Under the pieces are notes generated by a model. That model did no database searches. It saw only the letters and a list, made by a program, of their open reading frames with translations, and was not told the DNA's origin. Below are positions 1 through 12,199 of a stretch of 64,000 nucleotides of DNA, piece after piece. Source of the stretch: Nicotiana tabacum (taxonomy: Eukaryota > Streptophyta > Magnoliopsida > Solanales > Solanaceae); contig NC_134080.1 in the NCBI RefSeq assembly GCF_000715075.1, positions 33,956,758 through 34,020,757 of the forward strand, written 5' to 3'. The position numbers were made by a program, and so were the translations under genes. Numbering within the stretch: position 1 is the stretch's first letter; each line of letters starts with the position of its first letter.

Positions 1-1727
1 ATTCACTTAAGTTTGTTAGTTTAAATTTCAGCTTTGTTTCATATTGATTAACTAGTAGTGAGTTCGACACGATGATTATAAGTTAATTGTCTTATTTTGA
101 AATTCGTATAAAAGTTCTGTAATAAGTGTTATCCATTTTAAAATCTCATTAGTGTAGTTGAATTGTCAAAATAGGGAACATGGCAGAAAGATGGTCATTA
201 TTTAAACTTTATGGTATTATTAGTTAGGTACAGCATAATATGGAAATATCAAGGAAAAAATGCATTATTGGTTTATTTTGTTAGTTAGTTAGTTGTTGTT
301 TAAAGCTAGGTGATGTTGGTTGCATTTTGTTATATTATGGCATAACAATGGTTATGTTTACAATCAATAGTTGAAAGTTGCATTAGTAAAATCTGCTATG
401 TTCACAAGGTCAAACTATGGCGAATAATGTTGTATGCAATATCATTTTATTAAATCAACAGGTAGATTTGTTCTCTTTCTTAATAACAAAGGGCCTAGGA
501 ATTTTACAATGCGAAAGTTAACGTTTTCCAATAGTTCGCATAGGTTGAGAATAGAAATCGTTTCGATTATGTATATCCCAAACTCAATCATAAGCAGAAT
601 TAACTAAAATAATCATGCATATCGGATTAAGAACAAGCGATATAGAAGTAGATTAGAGTTATAACGTGTAACAATTTTAAGAGTGCAAAAATAGCATTCG
701 TTGCAAAAAGAATAATGAGAATTCTTCGAAAATATCATTTCCTTTCAAGAATTTTTTTTTTTAGTTTCATACGCTATTCACATTTTTAGTATACATATAT
801 TGTATTTACTAAAAAAATAGTGTTAATCATATGTTTATTCTTATCTTTAAATTTGAATAGCTTGGAGGAATGTAATTAATACGCGAAAATGTAATCAGCG
901 ATCAACATTTAATAAATTATGAATTCTTTTCAAAGAATTTAAGGGCATCTCAAAAATGGGAATTTCTCATGATTTTCACATAAAAATGTATGAATATAAT
1001 AAACAATTTGTGGAAAATCCATAATACCATTAAAAATATTTTGCGCGATTAGGGATGCGTTCGCGTAACCTGATTATATTTTTAAAAGCAAATTCGGAGT
1101 ATGCGTTCGCGCAACTTCGAACGAATATTTAATAAAAGGGATTTCTTCAAGGATGTTAAAATAATTTCATATAACCCGAGATGTGCATTTCACTGTTTAA
1201 TCATACAAGGGCGACGATGTTCTTAATTTTATTTCTAACTTCGAACGTATGATTTTTTTTTATAATAAAAATATAAAAAAAATATTATCAACCTTTTGTG
1301 TACACGTATGCGTGGCACGATTCTCTGTAATTATAAAAGGTATATAATACGAATATACGTACGCGTAATTCGTTTATATAATTGTAAACAATAAACAGAA
1401 GCGGTAACAAAATCCTGCAATAAAAATGTAAAATCGAGATAAGCCAAGAATAAAAACAGTTAAGCGACCGTGCTAGAACCACGGAATTCGGAAATGCCTA
1501 ACACCTTCTTCCGGATTAACAGAATTCCTTACTCAGGATTTCTGGTTCGCAGAATAACAAACAGAGTCATATTCTCCTCGATTCAGGGATTAAAACTGGT
1601 GACTTGGGACGCCTTAAAATTCCCAGGTGGCGACTCTGAAACAAATAAACAAATCCCGTTTCGACTATCCTTTAACTGGAGAAAACTCCCACGCACCCTC
1701 GCGGGGGCGGAAAAAGGAGGTGTGACA
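1..1727 (+). repeat. Ogre A 5' LTR, 3' portion
   Basis: It matches 17744-19470 almost base for base, with both segments 1,727 bp long. It ends in TGTGACA and is followed directly by the primer-binding site. The last 260 bp are the most conserved part compared with Ogre B (52866-53134), as expected for the U5 end needed for integration and reverse transcription. Confidence 0.95.
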
Positions 1728-1731
1728 GCTC

Positions 1732-1750
1732 TGGCGACCCTGCTGGGGAC
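1732..1750 (+). other. Primer-binding site of Ogre A
   Basis: Five bases after the LTR lies TGGCGACCCTGCTGGGGAC, which would pair with a tRNA 3' end terminating in CCA. Ogre B has TGGCGACTCCGCTGGGGAC at the same place, two bases different. Ogre elements are reported to prime from tRNA-Arg. The amino-acid identity was not checked here. Confidence 0.8.
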
Positions 1751-2500
1751 TCCTACCACTGTGACCCAGAACCACTGGTTCAGGATTTAAAGAATTCGAG
1801 CTTAAAATAACTGTGATAATTGGCTTTATTTACTATATGATTTTCAACTGTTTATATGCTTAATATGCTAAATGTTGCTTTTTACCGCTTTAATATTATT
1901 TGAATTGTGAATATATACAACTGCTACGAAACCCCTTCTTTCTGAGTCTTCTGAATTTATGGTGTACACGTGCGCGTGGCCCACCTTTCTGTTAAAGTCA
2001 TACCAAATAAGACGAAGTTGGGACAAGTAACTAGGCCGGGTAGACTTTCGTGCTCCCGGTACGTTGCCCCCACTTCGGCTCAAACTGTCCGTTTGGGTAA
2101 GCCATGTTTAGAACAATATGCCTCAGGTTTTTACCTAGAATAACTCAGCCATGTACCGGATCCCTAGTAGGAACGTCTATTTGCATCATGTGCATCTGAC
2201 CTTGGAGACTCAACACAGGGGTTGGGTCTGTCTAGGACAGGTGAACCCGAAATAAAAAGATCATCCTGATGCATCCTACTTGCTACCTGTGCATTCATTT
2301 GCCTCGAACATGCTTGTTGACCAGCTTAATTGAAATCATTGTGAGAACCGAGGAATAAAATGGGTTGTTTTAAAAAAAATATTCCAAAAAATAGTTTTCA
2401 ATCTTGAAAAAAAAAAGTTTTTAATAAATAAATAAAAAAAATTTTAATGTATATTTTCAAAATGAGTCTTGACTTTATTAAATTAAATTTCAGATACAAA
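1751..2500 (+). other. Untranslated leader of Ogre A
   Basis: No credible gene. Blocks at about 2130-2320 (for example CGGATCCCTAGTAGGAACG) recur in the Ogre B leader at about 53530-53700, so part of the leader is conserved and could hold a packaging or dimerisation signal (inference). A run of A-rich sequence precedes ORF1, and TTAAATTTCAG at about 2483-2493 resembles a splice acceptor seven bases before the chosen ATG. The structured motif present before ORF1 in Ogre B is not recognisable here. Confidence 0.6.
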
Positions 2501-4572
2501 ATGAGCACCACACAAAACCCCCCATCCACGAATACAGACAAGTTTCTATTTCAGCTTCAAATGTGGTGGTATGAATTAGGCGAAGATGGTCAAAAATGGG
2601 TCGTCAGGCATTTGGGAAATCTCACGGATATTATGAAAGTTAAACCCTGTGATGATCTGATTGCGGCGTTAGTAACTTTTTGGGACCCTGTTCACAATGT
2701 CTTTCGTTTCTCTGATTTCGAGCTTACTCCTACATTAGAGGAGATAGCTGGATATGCTGGTTTTGACGGAAGTCTAAGAAATCAGAGCCTGATATTCACA
2801 AAGGCTCCCTCAGTACATCGATTCTTCGGTCTTCTGAACATCAGTAATCAAATCAGGAAAAGCAATGTCATCAACGGATGTTGTTCTTTCAACTTCTTAT
2901 ATTCAAGGTTCGGAAAGTCAGATGGATTCGAAATTCATGAGAAAGGCCTTACTAACAAGCAAAACAAAGACACTTGGCAGATTCACCATCGCTTTGCCTT
3001 CATGGTGGCTTTTCTAGGAATCATGGTCTTCCCAAACAAAGAGCGAACAATTGATATTCTCACCGCAAAAGTTGTGCAAATCCTCACCACCAAGGAAAAT
3101 CACACCCTTGTCCCCATCATTCTCTCAGACATTTATCGGGCGTTGACTTTATGTAAATCAGGAGCAAAAGTCTTCGAAGGATGCAAAATTTTGTTGCAAA
3201 TGTGGGTGATTGAACATCTCCGACAACAGCCCGAGATCATACAGTATGGGCCAAGCAATGATAATTGCATCGAGAGTTATGAGGAAAGAATAAAAGATTA
3301 TAAGTCTCCAGAAGGGATAGAAGCATGGGTATCTCATCTAAGGGCTTTAACGGCAAATCAAATTGAGTGGACTTTGGGATGGCTCCCGGTGAGGGAAGTG
3401 ATACACATGTCAACCTCAAATAGCTATTTTCTACTATTGGGATTGAGAAGCATCCAGCCATATGCACCCCTAAGAGTCCTAAGACAACTAGGGAGATACC
3501 AAGTAGTTCCTGATGATGAAGATTTGCGTATGCAAGTAATCGAATTACACCCAGAAGCCACTATTCCCGAGGCTCTAATTCAGCAGATGTGGAATGGATG
3601 TCGATACTTGAAAAGTGATACTCAAGTCCCAGACACTACAAAGGTGAGATAAATCCTGGATATGCAAGGTGGTTTGGGAAACGGTCTCGCGTGGATAATG
3701 TACCAGAACCTGAGCTAAGAAGGCCAACAAAAAGACCCCATATTCAAAACTTTAATGATAAAATCCAAGAGCGGTTGATCTGGGGAGAAAAGGAAAAAGG
3801 GTACAAAGCAACTATCCATGCCCTAAAGGAAAATCTGAGGAGCCTCAGTCTGGAGAAAGATTTGCAAGCACAAGAAGCCGAAGGCGAGAAGAAGAGTCTA
3901 GCTTGTGAAAATGAAAATCTTCATGCTCGATTTCAAAAAATGAAAAAAGCTTCTGAAACACCAATGAGGAGTTGGAAGGATCAAAAAACCATCGCCAATC
4001 TTTTTGAAAGAATGCAAGATTATGATTCCATTCTTGCTACAAACGAAAGGGCGTTGAGCAAAGCAAAAGAAAGAATCCAACAATTAAACGAAGAAGCCAG
4101 ATCTAATAAGGAACGCCAAGTAAGGCAATCCGAAGAAGACAGGGCACAATTCAAGAAGGAAAAAGACCATTGGATACGATCAGAAGACCAACTTCGTGCA
4201 CAACTAGAAGAGGCAAGAAGATACAACAGAGAGCATCAACAAGAGGACATCGACAGAGAAAGAGCGCAGGCAAGATTAGAGCAGGCCATACTCCGAGCTC
4301 TATTAGAGTCAGCTCTAGATCGTGAAGACCGTGTCAGAGATATAGCCACCACTCGCCAGCAGCAATTGCAGAACCAAGACCAACGTCTTCAAGATTTCAG
4401 GGCACAAATCCACGACCTGGCAGTCTACACCTCTCAAAGTTATGTAAACTGCCAAGGAATGGATTATGAAAGGTTTACAGAGCATGCACCCACTTTTGCC
4501 CGTCATCTAGCAATGGAGTTGGAAAGGATGTATCGTACGTTGGGAGGTCATCCAGGTCAAGCCCCACATTGA
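2501..4572 (+). pseudogene. Ogre A ORF1 (plant-mobile-domain-like + coiled coil), frameshifted
   Basis: This is the extra ORF upstream of gag, function unknown. Part one (2501-3652) carries the segment HNVFRFSDFELTPTLEE, shared with Ogre B ORF1 and typical of plant mobile domain/DUF7745-like proteins. Part two (3691-4572) is very rich in Glu, Lys, Arg and Gln with heptad-like spacing, a probable coiled coil. An ATG at 2447 is in frame, but 2501 fits the Ogre B start (54154) better. A one-base indel near 3640 shifts the frame, and the alternative frame continues without a stop into part two and aligns with Ogre B. The original protein was therefore one chain of about 690 residues, as in B (677). 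It may bind RNA or self-assemble; that is inference. Confidence 0.8.
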
Positions 4573-4745
4573 GCAGATAATCTGATGATTGACAACAAAA
4601 GTGGAAAGTGGGGCATGTTGTGAGATGTTAAGAGTTGTATCTTTTATTTTGATTTAAGTGTGTGTGTTTCAAACCATTTTCTTATAATGTTTTCAAATGT
4701 AATGTCTGTTCATCTTTGTATAATGAATAAAAGTGTTTGCCTTAT

Positions 4746-4813
4746 GACCGAACTACGCAAGGTCTGATTCATGCGGGGGCATGATACGTAGGCAATCTCT
4801 ATAAGATTCGACC
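4746..4813 (+). promoter_or_regulatory. Recurrent structured motif, copy A1 (ORF1-gag gap)
   Basis: Stem a: CTACG (4753-4757) with CGTAG (4787-4791). It encloses the hairpin CATG (4770-4773)/CATG (4780-4783) with a six-base G-rich loop. Segment b, GGTC (4761-4764), complements GACC (4810-4813) downstream, giving a pseudoknot-like order. The copy lies 174 bp after the ORF1 stop and 265 bp before the gag ATG. It matches copy B2, which holds the same place in Ogre B. Confidence 0.6.
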
Positions 4814-5078
4814 ACCACAATAAAATATATACAAGGAAATAAATAAAATAAGAGTGAACAACGATAAGCTGGGACGACACAAGCAGCCGAGCAAATGCAT
4901 AATAGAAAGGGGATATTTGTCTAGGAGCATTGCATCTCAACGTGTAATTATATATGTGTTAAACTCTCAAAACTAACAAGTTTGTTCATTTCCAGAATTC
5001 AAGCAGTTAGTTTCTCTAAAGAGTATACTGGCATATTATCATTATCACACGAGATCAAAAGGACCAATACCCGAAAGT

Positions 5079-8000
5079 ATGTCTATCCCAGATGTTGACA
5101 CAGGTATTGAGCTAGAGGAGATGGATGTCGGGAAAATGAAAGAAGAGATGTTTAAACTCAAGCAGCAAATGGCTGAAATGTACCAGGCCTGGTCTACAGG
5201 GCAGTTACCCCCATCTTACCCAACTAACCCTACTTCATCAATGGCCCAAACTCAGGATAATTTTACCACTGAATTATCCCCAAATTTCCCCATTTACCAA
5301 CACTACCGAGGCACCACCTCTCAGACACCGCAGTCTCTCCCTCCTAAACCAGTTCCATACTTTCCTCCACCTGTAACTCCTGTCTTTGTGGCACCTCCCA
5401 CAGCTACACTCCACAAATCTCCTAGTGAGCCTACATTCCAGGCCCAGGACAACCAATATTACCCCCGGAGCCCACCCTCAAAGCCTCCGAAATCCATTCA
5501 ACTACTCCTCGTTTTGACCTCCCAACCGAAAGTGACAAGCCAGCCAAAAATGTTGTACAAGAAGAGATGTTCAGGAAGGTCAAAAGTCTAGAACAATCGT
5601 TCCGAGACATGCGAGGGTTAGGTGGGCAAGTCAGTGTAGCATACAAGGATTTGTGTTTGTTCCCAAATGTACAATTACCAGTTGGCTTCAAGATGCCTAA
5701 ATTTGACCTCTACAATGGGCACGGCGACCCAGTAGCCCACTTAAGGGGTTTCTGCAGCAAGATGCGAGGAGCTGGGGGAAAGGACGAATTATTGATGGCT
5801 TACTTCAGTCAAAGTTTAAGTGGATCAGCTTTGGAGTGGTATACACGCCAAGACCATGGGAGATGGTACACCTGGGATGACCTGGCACAGGCATTCGCAT
5901 ACCATTTCCAATACAATCTGGAAATCATCCCAGATCGACTATCTTTGACAAAATTTGAGAAGAAACACAATGAAAGTTTCAGAGAATATGGCTTCCGGTG
6001 GAGAGAACAGGCAGCAAGAGTGGATCCGCCTATGAAGGAGAGTGAAATGGTAGACTACTTCCTCCAAGCCTTGGAACCAACTTACTATGCCCATTTGGTT
6101 TCAGCGGTAGGGAAATCATTCAACGAAATAGTGAAGATGGGAGGTATGGTGGAAGAAGGCCTCAAGACAAATAAAATTATGAGCTATTCAGCAATTAAGG
6201 CAACTACTCAAGCTATTCAAGGCGGGGTAGGAGGAATCGGAAGAAAGAAGAGAGAGGAAGCAGCGGTAGTTGATTCAGGAATTTGGTCGGGACCCAGAGG
6301 TTCACAGCCTTACTATAATCAACAACGACCTCGCCAATCAACTTACCACCACAATTCATCCCAACACTACTATCACCCTTCGGAGCCTCATTTTTCCATT
6401 AACCATGCACAAGCATACAATCAGCCACCTGTTCACGCTAATTGGCATGCTCCTGCCATACCAGGTACTTACCCATGAGCCTATCCCGGACTAGGTTTCA
6501 GGCCTAGGCCAGCATTCAGGGGAGAAAGGGAACAGAAAAAGAAAACCTACACTCCATTGGGAGAGTCTTACACTAGTCTGTTCCACAGGCTGAGACAGTT
6601 GGACATGCTAAGACCAATACAATCCAAGCTACCCAATCCTCCTCCAAAGAATCTGGACTACACCATTAGCTGTGAGTATTGTTCCGGTACACCAGGCCAT
6701 GATACGGAAAAATGCTAGCATTTGAAAAATGTAATACAAGAGCTGATTGATACTAATAAAATCAAGGTTCAAACCCCCGAAGCTCCCAATATCAACAGAA
6801 ATCCAATGCCAGCCCATCAGGAGGCCAATATGATAGAAATCATACAAGCTGATGGGGAGACAAAGAAGCCGTCACGAACTGTCATGATGATCAGGTCTCA
6901 TGAAGCCAAGCCAGATAAGCAGTTAACAGAGGAGAAGTCGGTACCTAAGCAGAACAGAAATGGTGATGAACCATCTGTGGTAGTCGAAAAGGGGTCTCCG
7001 AGCAAAGTTGACACAAAGTAGGAAAGGTTGAAAGTGATAGTACCAGGGGTTGCCAGCAAACCCATTATAGTCGTGAAAGGAGCCCGTATAGATCGGGTTA
7101 TTATCAAACCTGTAACCCAGCTACCAGTGATCAACAACAAAGCTATTCCATGGAACTATGAACGGGTGACTGTAATGTACAAAGGAAAAGAAGTCAAGGA
7201 AGAAGTCTATGAGGTGCAAGGCTTGACTCGTTCGGGAAGATGTTTTACTCCCGAAGAGTTAAGAAAAACTAAAAATAATCCAACGCCAATAAAGAGAGCT
7301 GTGACGGAAGAAGAAGCGGAAGAGTTTTTAAGAAAAATGAAACTCCATGACTATTCTGTTGTGGATCAACTGAAGAAGACACCCGCTCAAATTTCATTGT
7401 TGTCATTACTGATCCATTCAGAGGAGCACCGTCTGGCTTTGATGAAAATCCTGAATGAGGCTCATGTTCCTGAAAAAATCTCTGTAAATCATTTGGGAAG
7501 AATAGCCAACAGAATCTTTGAGGCAAACAGAATTACATTTTCTGATGATGAATTGCCTGTGGAAGGTACTGAGCACAATAGAGCTCTTTACCTCACCGTG
7601 AAATGTGAAAACTCCGTAGTAACCCGGGTATTGGTTGACAACGGGTCAAGTGCAAACATCTGCCCTCTCTCCACTTTAAGCAAATTGAAAATCAAAGAGG
7701 AGAGGATCCAGAAGAATAGTATCTGCGTACGGGGGTTTGACGGTGGAAGCAGAGATTCATTTGGCGACATAGTGTTGGAACTAACAATAGGGCCAGTTGA
7801 ATTCACAATGGAGTTTCAAGTACTGGACATAACTGTTTATTATAATTTGTTGTTGGGTCGACCATGGATCCATGCTGCTAAAGCAGTCCCGTCAACACTA
7901 CACCAGGCGGTCAAGTTTGAATGGGATCATCAAGAAATAGTTGTGCATGGGGAAGAAAGTTCAAATGCTCACAGCAGTGCCATTGTACCGGTCGAGGGAA

Positions 8001-8548
8001 CAGAAAATGACCAGGGACCATGGGTATACCAAGTGTCTGACACAGTGTCGGTAGAGAAAATTCCAGAGGGGAAGTACCTTCCGAATCCAAAGATAACCTC
8101 TGCCTCAGTCATGGTAGCCTATGAAATGTTAAAAAATGGTTTTATACTCGGCAAAGGTTTAGGCTCATCTTTGCAAGGAATTATACAACCAGTATCTCTC
8201 CCCGAGAACTGGGGAACATTCGGTTTGGGGTTCATACCCACTGTCAACGACGTGAAAAAGGCCAGAAAGCTGAAACAAAAGGCATGGGTTCTTCCAAAAC
8301 CAGTCCCACATCTATCAAAGTCTTTTGTCAAGACCGGTGATAAAAATCGCCCGATAACAACAATTCCTAAATCTCTGGTCAATCCTGAGGAAGAATTAAT
8401 TGAAAGATTCAAGAAATTGTTTGACGATGTGAATATGGTGGAAAACGGGGAAGGTTGTAGCAACGCAGAAGTTCAATTCGTTGGGCCAGAAACAAAGCTT
8501 AATAATTGGAAAGCCACTCCTCTCCCCATTCGAAAGGAGTCTTGGTAG
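5079..8548 (+). pseudogene. Ogre A gag-protease, broken by one frameshift and three stops
   Basis: Encodes the capsid/nucleocapsid and aspartic protease. A proline-rich N-terminus is followed by a conserved gag core (about 5570-6200), a zinc knuckle (CX2CX5HX4C, about 6673-6717), the protease motif LVDNGSSANICP (about 7634-7669) and a G-patch-like glycine-rich stretch (about 8125-8240). Damage: one C is missing from the C run at 5462-5466 (Ogre B is continuous there), then in-frame TGA at 6476, TAG at 6716 inside the knuckle where B has Trp, and TAG at 7019. From 5567 to the TAG at 8546 the frame is otherwise constant. The terminal TAG lies inside the predicted intron, so splicing would remove it. 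Confidence 0.88.
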
Positions 8549-8721
8549 TTTATTTTGATTTTCTTTCAGTTTGTTTGGGTTACCTCAGGGTTGTAATACC
8601 AATGCTTATCTTACAGTTTGTTTGAAGTGTGCAAACCTTGTTATCTTTCAGCATCCAATAAAATACAGTTTCCTTTATCATTCCTGATAGTTTTTTTTCC
8701 CTTTCTTCTTTTTCTGTACAG
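8545..8721 (+). other. Predicted Ogre intron between protease and RT
   Basis: Donor TCTTG|GTAGTT and acceptor TTTTTCTGTACAG|TTC, 177 nt. Removal deletes the gag-pro stop codon and joins gag-pro to pol in frame. The split codon is TG + T, and exon 2 continues without a stop. Ogre B has the same arrangement (60159-60339, 181 nt) with the same phase. A spliced intron at this position is an established Ogre hallmark; splicing here is inferred from sequence only. Confidence 0.75.
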
Positions 8722-11700
8722 TTCTTTTTACGCTGGCTCTAGTGATATGGCATGCATGAGGAATCCTCAGCCCAGTCTTAAAAATCAATCTGGTTTCGAA
8801 ATATTAATTCAAGAAATATATTGTGATTATGAATCAAAATATGATGAAGATGAGGTTTTTGAAGAGATTAGTAAAGAGTTAATTCACTTTGAGGAAAAAA
8901 TCAAACCTAACCTGAGTGATACCGAGGACATCAATATAGGGGACACGAGTAATGTCCGGGAAACTAAAATAAGTGTCCATCTCGAACCAAAGATCCGAGA
9001 AAAGTTAATTAAAGCACTCATAGAATTCAAAGATGTTTTTGCATGGTCATATGACGACATGCCGGGCCTGAGCACTGATTTAGTGGTTCGCAAATTGCCC
9101 ACCGATCCAATGGTGCCTCCTGTCAAGCAGAGGCTGAGAAAATTCAAGCCTGATATGAGTGTGAGAATTAAGGAAGAAATCACCAAACAGTTGGAAGCAA
9201 AGGTCATTCGAGTCACTCGATATCCTGTTTGGTTAGCTAATATCGTTCCTGTGCCAAAGAAAGACGGCAAAATTAGAGTATGCGTCAACTACCGCAATCT
9301 CAACAAAGCCAGTCCGAAGGATAATTTCCCATTACCCAATATCCATATTTTGATCGATAATTGTGCCAAGCATGATATAGGATCTTTCGTGGATTGTTAT
9401 GCCGGGTATCATCAAATTCTAATGGATGAAGAAGATGCAGAAAAGACGGCATTCATCACACCATGGGGAACTTATTGCTACCGGGTAATGCCATTCGGTT
9501 TGAAGAACACCGGAGCAACCTACATGAGAGCGATGACCACAGTGTTTCATGATATGATACACAAGGAGATTGAGGTATACGTGGACGATGTGATCATAAA
9601 ATCAAAGCATCAGGCCGACCACGTTGGGGATTTGAGGAAATTCTTCTTAAGACTTCGCAGGTACAACCTCAAGCTTAACCCTGCCAAATGCACATTTGGA
9701 GTTCCATCTGGAAAGTTGCTGGGATTCATAGTCAGTCGGCAAGGCATCGAGCTAGATCCATCAAAAATCAAAGCCATCCAAGAATTGCCACCTCCAAGGA
9801 ACAAAACTGAAGTAATGAGTTTGTTGGGAAGGCTGAATTACATCAGCAGGTTTATTGCTCAGCTTACGACAACCTGTGAGCTTATTTTCAAATTGTTGAA
9901 AAAGTATGTTGCGGTCAAATGGACCGATGAGTGTCAGGAGGCGTTTGATAAGATAAAAGGATACCTATCAAACCCACCAGTGTTAGTCCCGCCAGAGCCA
10001 GGAAGACCTCTGATTCTTTACTTGACGGTCTTGGAAAATTCATTTGGTTGTGTATTGGGGCAGCATGACCTCACCGGCAGAAAAGAACAGGCCATCTACT
10101 ACCTTAGTAAGAAATTCACAGCTTATGAGGTTAAGTATACTCATCTGGAGAAGACATGTTGCGCCCTGACTTGGGTAGCTCAAAAATTGAAACACTATTT
10201 GTCATCCTACACTACTTACCTCATTTCTCGTCTGGATCCATTGAAATATATTTTTCAAAAGCCTATGCCAACGGGAAGACTTGCAAAGTGGCAGATATTG
10301 CTCACAGAATTTGACATCATCTATGTGACTTGGACTGCAATGAAAGCCCAAGCACTGGCTGATCATTTAGCTGAAAACCCGGTCGACGAGGAGTACGAGC
10401 CGTTGAAAACCTATTTTCCCGATGAAGAAATAATGCATATCGATGAGATCGAGCAAATTGAAAAATCTGGCTGGAAACTTTTCTTCGATGGGGCTGCTAA
10501 CATGAAAGGAGTCGGGATAGGAGCTGTAATCATTTCTGAAACAGGGCATCACTATCCTGTTACGGCTCAACTGCGATTTTATTGCACCAATAATATGGCT
10601 GAATATGAAGCTTGTATTATGGGGTTAAGGCTAGCCGCAGACATGGGTATCCAAGAAATCTTAGTCATGGGAGATTCGGATCTTCTGATACATCAAATTC
10701 AAGGAGAATGGGAAACCCGAGACTTGAAGCTCATACCATACCGACAATGTCTACATGATCTTTGTCAGCGGTTTCAATCAGTGGAGTTCCGACATATTCC
10801 AAGGATCCATAATGAGGCCGCCGATGCATTGGCTACCTTGGCATCAATGTTGCACCATCCAGACAAAGCTTATGTGGATCCACTACATATTCAAGTCCAC
10901 GATCAGCACGCTTATTGCAATATGGTTGAAGAAGAATTTGATGGTGAACCATGGTTCCACGACATCAAGGAGTATATCAGGATGGGGATATATCCAGCAC
11001 AAGCCACAGGAGATCAAAAGAGGACCATTAGGCGATTGGCAAATGGATTCTTCTTAAGCGGAGGAGTTTTGTATAAAAGAATACCAGATCTTGGATTATT
11101 AAGATGCATAGATGCCAGACAAGCTACGGTTGTCATGTCTGAAGTACATTCAGGAGTTTGTGGACCCCACATGAGCGGATATGTATTAGCAAAGAAAATC
11201 CTCCGAGCTGGTTATTATTGGCTTACCATGGAGCGAGATTGTATCAGTTTTGTGCGCAAGTGTCATCAATGCCAGATACACGGAGATTTGATTCATTCTC
11301 CACCATCCGAGTTGCACACAATGTCGGCATCATGGCCCTTCGTTGCCTGGGGCATGGATGTGATTGGACCAATTGAGCCGGCAGCATCCAATGGGCACAG
11401 GTTCATTCTGGTAGCCATTGATTATTTTACCAAATGGGTTGAAGCTAAAACATTCAAATCAGTGACCAAGAAAGCTGTGGTCGATTTTGTTCACTCAAAT
11501 ATCATATGTCGATTCGGAATCCCAAAGGTGATCATCACAGATAACGGTGCTAATCTTAACAGTAATTTAATGAAGGAAGTATGTCGACAGTTTAAGATTA
11601 CACATCGCAACTCTACCCCATATAGGCCCAAGGCGAATGGAGCAGTCGAGGCAGCCAACAAAAACATAAAGAAGATACTTCGGAAAATGGTAGAAGGTTC

Positions 11701-12199
11701 AAGACAATGGCACGAAAAACTACCATTTGCGTTATTGGGATATCGCACTACTGTTCGCACTTCAGTAGGAGCAACTCCTTATTTGTTGGTATATGGCACT
11801 GAAGCAGTAATTCCTGCAGAAGTTGAGATTCCTTCCCTTCGGATCATCGCCGAAGCAAAGATTGATGATGATGAATGGGTCAAAACCCGTTTGGAACAGT
11901 TAAACTTGATTGATGAAAAACGATTGGCCGCAGTATGTCATGGCCAATTGTATCAAAGAAGAATAGCAAGAGCATACAACAAAAAAGTGCGTCCACGGAA
12001 GTTCGAAGTGGGTCAGCATGTGCTGAAACGTATTCTTCCACATCAGGTTGAGGCAAAAGGCAAATTAGTCCCGAATTGGCAAGGACCATTCATTGTGTCC
12101 AGAGTATTATCGAATTGTGCACTATGCTTAACAGATATTGAAGGCAAATGCATAGACATGGCGATCAATTCTGACGCGGTAAAGAGATATTATGCATAA
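8722..12199 (+). CDS. Ogre A pol: RT, RNase H, second RNase H, integrase
   Basis: The frame is open from 8618, but the natural start is probably the splice acceptor at 8722. Domains in order: reverse transcriptase with catalytic YVDD at 9578-9589; gypsy RNase H (about 10000-10260); a second, plant aRNase H-type domain starting at FFDGAANMKG (about 10480) and ending near HNEAADALATL (about 10810-10840); the integrase zinc finger, with paired His about 11145-11170 and CHQC about 11260-11271; and the integrase core with Asp in GMDVIGP, Asp in ITDNGA and Glu in NGAVEAANK. The C-terminal integrase tail runs to 12199. The doubled RNase H marks the Tat clade. No stop or frameshift is present, so pol could still be translated if spliced to gag-pro or started internally. 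Confidence 0.95.

Noticed and set aside
1470..1790. 106-residue frame at the end of the Ogre A LTR (also 19213 and 53003)
   Set aside because: It runs through the conserved U5 end and the primer-binding site; conservation is explained by replication signals.
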